Assembly (NCBI RefSeq): GCF_001411555.2
Contig: NC_049904.1
Coordinates: 26,549,370-26,613,369, forward strand
Direction of reading: 5' to 3'
Origin: Juglans regia
Lineage: Eukaryota > Streptophyta > Magnoliopsida > Fagales > Juglandaceae
DNA: 64,000 bases
A model generated the notes under the pieces. That model was not told the DNA's origin and searched no databases. It saw only the letters and a list, made by a program, of their open reading frames with translations. Below, piece after piece: positions 58,907-64,000 of this stretch. How positions within the stretch are numbered: the stretch's first letter is position 1; each line of letters begins with the position of its first letter. The position numbers were made by a program, and so were the translations under genes.

Positions 58907-60446
58907 TTGGAGCCAGAGACTGAAGCAGCAGCATTTCTTTTGGACCATGTTCTCATCAAGAGAATTATCTCATCTAAAGCCCTAAATAAACACACACTGC
59001 ATGCAACTACCAGAGCCATTTGGAGTTTTGTGGTTGGGCTTACCATTGAAGATCTTTACATCGACACGTTCTTGTTCACATTCTCATCACAGCAAGAGAA
59101 AAATCGAGTCCTAGCACAGAGGTCATGGAATATCAAAGGATTTCACATGCTCATATGCGAATGGCCTCCAGGTTTGAGCATTCAAGAGATTAATCTTAAA
59201 ATGTCTGTTTTTTTAGTTCAAACACATGGTCTGCCTTTAGAGTTGATAACGATTAGTAATGCCAAAAAAAATAGGAAATGTTCTGAGAAATTTGATACAA
59301 GTAGAACAAATGTCTAGTTTTGGGTGAGTCCTTAGAAGATACATGAGAGTTTAGGTAGAAATAAATGTTGACAAACCACAGATTGAAGGATTCCCTTTAA
59401 GCTGACCTATGAAATCTGCAACTTGGATATCTTTCAAATACAAAAGACTGTCTGATTTATGTTGTTGTTGTGGATGCCTAGGTCATACCCAACAAGTTTG
59501 TCCAAACTTGCAAGATAAACAAGAATAGTCCCCTTCTGGCCTGTGGATGAAGGCTGAAACCTATGACACTAGGAGGTTGTTTCCCTCTGAAGATCAAAAA
59601 GAAATGCTAGGTGGTAAAATGTCTGGTACAATAACCAATAGCATATCTAGCCAACCAGTGCATAGTCAAGACACTCAAGAAATTAGAGGTCCTTTTTCAT
59701 GTAAGCCAAACAAAGGAAAAGGGAAATTGTGCGCTAACGTTCAGGAATCTCAAATAAAACAAGATCAATGGCTATGTTCAATGGCTTATAGTGGGCAAAG
59801 AGCCAATACTCAAGCTAAGTCCAATGCAAGGTTGCAGTTCTTCAAGGATAGCCAATTCTACATGAACATGGAATACACAGGACTTTTGAGTGGGACACGT
59901 GGAAGCTTCCCAAACCCTCAGACAAAAGGAAATGAACCATTTAATGAAAGTCATGCAAGTCACTTCCAGCCAACAATATTGGAAGACACACCCTTTCCCC
60001 AAAAGGTAACGTCCGGTTCCCCCTTCTCTCCATTCAATGAAATCCAGACCATCCAAAAAACCAACATAGATCCAAGGGCCACAAATCAGACTTACCCATT
60101 AAATGGGTTGCCGTCATATGAGAAAACTAGGCCGGGAGTTTTAATGCCTCTTTTAGACCCTTCCACCTTGACTGACAAACAAAATCTCAAAAGTCCAGAA
60201 AGTCCCTCAAAGACAAATATTTATAAAAGCATTATAGCTCATTTTGACAGCATAATAGGCTCAGACAACCCAACTGAAAAGACCTCACTTTCTCTTTTGG
60301 TTAACCCATTAGGGCGAGCATGTTTAGCAATAAGACCAAAACACATAGAGTTAACCTTTCCAAGCAAGCAAAGCCCACCATCTCTAAATCCTAAAAAAAA
60401 AAAGGAACAACTGAGTATAATGGCTTCTGGGACAAACAGACACTAG
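58907..60446 (+). pseudogene. LINE ORF1 (nucleic-acid-binding protein), broken
   Basis: 58907-59317 gives a DUF4283-like domain (LHATTRAIWSF, then RVLAQRSWNIKGFHMLI and VQTHGLPLELI). After frame breaks a CCHC knuckle reads CCCCGCLGHTQQVC at 59461-59502, followed by an open, low-complexity C-terminal stretch of about 300 codons (59547-60446) rich in Ser, Pro, Asn and Lys. In intact plant L1 elements these form one RNA-binding chaperone protein. Confidence 0.85.
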
Positions 60447-60780
60447 TCCAGTCACAAGAGATTCATCCAAGAAATGTGCCAACTTGCTTATAGAAGAACA
60501 AGGAGACTCAAGCCAGGTCACATTTGTCGAGAGCTGGGAGGATGGGAAACCAAAGAATAGGAGATAGGCAACAATAAAACAAAGGAAGAAATGCCTATTG
60601 TAAAGCTGTTTCAACAGAAAGTGAACAAAAGGACAGAGACTCTGATTAGGTGTATCATGAAGCCTCGATATTCCCCTTACCAAAAAATGAAGATTTCAAA
60701 ATCTGGTATTATTTCTCAACCAAAAAACTTTCAGTTATTTTCAAATGATGATGAAGCTGATGTGGCAGAGAAAAAACTCC

Positions 60781-63700
60781 CACCAAAGTAGAAATTAGGA
60801 TCATTTCCTGGAACTGCAGAGGCATTGCCCGACCTCGTGCATTTAGAAATTTAAGGGCAAACATCAGGATACATCAACCTGATGCAATCTTCTTAACAAA
60901 GACACTTTTGGCAAATGTAAATACTATGGATATTGTTAATAGACTTGGTTTTGTAAAATATGTTAATATGCTACCAGTAGGAAAATGGGGTGGGCTTTTG
61001 TTGATGTAGAAGAATGATCTTGATGTTGAACTTATCTATGTGGATGTTAATATAATAGCATGTTTGGTGTGCTTGAGTCCTTCTCATAATTCTTGGCTAA
61101 TTAGTTTAGTTTACTGTCCTGCACAAAACAATTTGAAATGGAAATTTTGGGACAACATGCACAATATTTTCAATAACTTTCCAGGTCCAATCCTAGGTAT
61201 TGGAGATTTTAATGCTATCCTAGGTAAGTCTGACAAATTTGGTGGGAAACCTTATGCAAACACTTCTTCCCATAGTGGGCTCAAAAAGTTTAGGGAGGAT
61301 AATGGGATGGTTGATATGGGATTCTCTGGACCAAAATTCACTTGGTCTAATAACAAGCATGGCTTGAAAAACATCAGGGAAATATTAGATAGAGGCATTG
61401 CAAATCACTCTTGGACTTTACTTTTTCAAAATGTTACTATCCAAAACCTACCTATGTATGTTTCTGACCATGCTCCTATACTCTTAGACACCATGGGCAG
61501 CAGAAAAAACAATTCAAGCTTCAAATTTGAGAAATTTTGGATAAGGGATCTAACAAGCCAACTAGTCATCCAAAAAGTCTGGAACTCTGAGTTCCAAGAA
61601 ACACCTGGATTCATGCTAACAAAAAAATTAAAAGAGGTAAAAAAAGCTTTAAAAACTTGGAACAAAAATTAATTTGGACACATCCAGACTTCAATAAAAA
61701 ACATAACCCAATCTCTCAATCTCATGCAATCTAAAAATCCCACTAGACAGTCCATTCTGTTGGAAGATGAGTTAAAAGGTAACTTAAATGAGCAATTAAA
61801 AATGGAAGAGATCATTTGGCGCTAGAAATCCAGACTCCAATGGCTTACCACCACAGACATCAACACAAAATTCTTCCACATGACTGCCACCATGAAAAGG
61901 AAAAAAAAACTCAATTGAGAGTCTGAAAATAGGCAACAATCAGTGGACCTTGGACACAACTAAGATTCAAAACAGATTCCTGGACCATTTCAAGAACATT
62001 TACACCACCACTAACCCTACATTCTCCAATGAGCTTGATGAATTATTTCCTCAAAAAAATCTCTGACACTGATAATCAGATTTTTTGTGAGATCCCAAGT
62101 GAAGAGAAAATCTCAAATACTGTTAGGAAAACCCCCAATTCTAAAGCCCCTAGTCCAGATGGTATCACTTGATTGTTCTACAAGCATTTCTAGAACATTG
62201 TTAAAGAGAAAGTGATTGCTGCTATAAGGAACTTTTTCACTCATGGGAAACTTTTAAATGAAATGAATCGCACCCACCTATCCTTTATCCCAAAGACTAG
62301 CAATCCAAACGCTATCCAAAAATTCAGACCCATCAGTCTCTCAGATGTTTGCTACAAAATCATCTCGAAAATTCTAGCAAACAAACTCAAAGCAATTCTT
62401 CCCAAGATCATTTCACCTCACCAAACAGCCTTTGTTTCTGGTAGGGTGATTCAAGAGAATACCATTATTGCTCAAGAGGTTTTCCACCACCTAATGGCTA
62501 ACAAAACTGATATGGAAAATGTTTTTGATTTCATGGAATGAGATTTTTTCATTAAAATTCTCGTCTGTTTAGGATTTCATTCTACTTGGACCGATTGGAT
62601 AAATGAATGCATCTTTACTATCAGCTTCTCAATCATCATCAATGGAGCTCTCACATGCTTATTCCTTCCCTCAAGAGGTTTGAGACAGGGTGAACCACTG
62701 TCACCCTTCTTGTTTATCATGGGCACTGAAGTACTCTCTAGACTCATTGCTAGATAAGAAAGACATGGTCTCGTTAATGGTGTAAACATCAGCAGAACTG
62801 GCCCTAATCTTACTCACTCTTTGCTGATGACCTAATTTTGTTTGGCAAAGCCACCATACAAAATGCACAAGCTTTGCAAAGATGCATTGAAAAATACTCA
62901 AACTGGTCTGGTTAGAAAGTCCACACTAGAAAATCTTCCATTTAATTTAGCCAACACATTCTCCCGCAAGAAAAAAGAAACATCAAAGATTTGTTGGGGT
63001 TCAAATCTGCCAATTCCAGAATAAAATATCTAGGAATTCCTTTGACACTCACCACCTCAAAAAATACTTATTTTAATGAAGTTCAGGAAAAGGACACTCA
63101 AAAGCTTGTTGGGTGGAAAGCAAAACTCCTTTCTCAAGCGGGTAGAACTACCTTGATTAGATTTGTTGCAAGTGCCATACCCTCTTATCTCATGTCAACC
63201 ATATGGATCCCACAATCAGTTTCAAAAAAACATTGACAGATCCTTTAAGAATTTTTTGTGGGCTTCAATCCAAATAAGTCACACAATTTCACACCAAAAT
63301 CTTGGAAATCAATCTGCCAACCAAAGTCTATAGGAGGCCAGGGGTTAAGGTTGACATCAAATTTTAATAAAGCCCTCCTTTGCAAGCCAAGTTGGCAGAT
63401 GATAAATGGGAGTAATTCCATTTGAAAAATAGTTCTTGAGCATAAATACCTAAAAATCCTCTCTTTCCTTGAAACATCTCCAAAGTGTCTGATTCTTGGA
63501 TTTGGAAAATAATTCTAAAACAAAGAGACCTTATAAAAAGAAGCATATGTCACTAGATTAACAATGGAACCAATACCAGAGTGTGGAGAGACCCTTGGAT
63601 CCCTAATCTAAGTACTTTCCTCCCCACCCCTCAAACTGAATCCATTTATAAAGATCCTGAGCTTTTGGTTTCTGAGTTGACTCTAGAAGAACTCGGAAGA

Positions 63701-64000
63701 TTGAATGTCCTTCTACTCCAAACACTCTTCCATCAGGACACTGTCAATGATATCTTAAAAATTCCTCTAGCCTAGTATAACTACCATTCGAGAAGGGATA
63801 ATGTGATTTGGACCCAACATGCTTCATGTAAGTTTTTGGTTAAGTTTGTTCATGCTGCTCTAAACTTGTTCTCTGATCATCATCTAACCACCATCAGTCC
63901 AAAAACTTGGAGGAAAATATGGAAACTCAAAATCCAAGATAGGCTTAAGATGCTCACTTAGAAAATCATGAACAATATTCTTCCCATAAGATCCTTGTTG
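60781..64000 (+). pseudogene. LINE ORF2 (endonuclease and reverse transcriptase), broken and partial
   Basis: The endonuclease begins with IRIISWNCRGIARPR at about 60795-60840. GIGDFNAILG lies near 61200 and SDHAPI near 61465, the apurinic endonuclease landmarks. RT follows in pieces: RPISLSDVCYKIISKILANK (about 62327), FVSGR (about 62430) and the catalytic FADD at 62820-62831. A zf-RVT-like VWRDPWIP text comes near 63580. Stops and frame shifts lie between the pieces (for instance TAG near 61006 and TGA near 62540). Confidence 0.9.

Larger units (their letters stand above)
58850..64000 (+). mobile_element. L1-type LINE, degraded, running off the window
   Basis: The order is ORF1 (DUF4283-like, then zinc knuckle), endonuclease, reverse transcriptase, and a zf-RVT-like C-terminal region, all on the plus strand, as in plant L1 elements. 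Stops and frame changes occur in each part, so this copy is inactive. The 3' end lies beyond 64000 and the exact 5' end is not clear; the minus-strand exon-like sequence at 58464-58546 ends about 300 bp before it. Confidence 0.93.

Noticed and set aside
1..64000. tRNA, rRNA or known small RNA genes
   Set aside because: No tRNA-like clover-leaf with a conserved TTCGANTC loop or rRNA text was found by eye; a tRNAscan or Rfam search would be needed to exclude them.

Overview
The window is nuclear DNA of a flowering plant, very likely a woody eudicot. It has intron-containing plant genes (a CASP-like membrane protein and a plant complex I subunit), Ty1/copia elements, an L1-type LINE whose first ORF has a DUF4283-like domain, many short AT-rich MITEs and long AT-rich spacers. 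The MITE families, with GAGATGAGATG-like ends and GTGCAAGCGTCGTGCAGTC-like interiors, resemble ones I remember from Fagales such as walnut and hickory. That placement is a guess from memory.

Layout. 1-4399: minus-strand remains of an old copia element (RT, integrase, gag, primer site, part of one LTR), cut off at the edge of the next region. 4400-25262: the dominant feature, about 21 kb of tandem array with a ~1.2 kb unit and 17 copies in at least four sequence types (called A-D here). Part of it is a higher-order B-A dimer of ~2.35 kb. One B unit is split by a 731-bp solo LTR (15539-16269) with a 5-bp target duplication. 25263-28900: decayed exon-like duplicated sequence, AT-rich spacer and a MITE. 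29011-31544: a complete three-exon CASP-like gene on the minus strand. 31545-38840: spacer with MITEs and microsatellites. 38841-39293: a one-exon minus-strand gene of a plant-specific family of unknown function. 42724-47385: a young full-length copia element (LTRs differ at about three positions, one uninterrupted gag-pol frame) inserted into an older gene fragment whose halves lie on either side. 47880-49440: non-coding retroelement-like sequence. 51268-52450: a MITE cluster. 52665-53071: a complete two-exon plus-strand gene for a small mitochondrial complex I subunit (NADH-ubiquinone oxidoreductase 21 kDa-type). 53501-54884: a non-autonomous transposon with long terminal inverted repeats. 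57213-57458: an orphan, broken phytochelatin synthase exon. 58850-64000: a degraded L1-type LINE on the plus strand, running off the end.

Only three host genes look functional (CASP-like, the coiled-coil/proline-rich protein, complex I subunit) plus one probably competent retrotransposon polyprotein. The rest is mobile DNA, its debris and the array. Nothing suggests an operon or pathway; genes are single and far apart. The least explained feature is the array. Most units repeat a TATA-like box, a pyrimidine-rich leader, an AT-rich stretch ending in an acceptor-like TTAG, and a GC-rich block, as if a promoter plus first intron had been amplified. Unit types, copy counts and repeat boundaries were judged by eye from the sequence, without alignment software.
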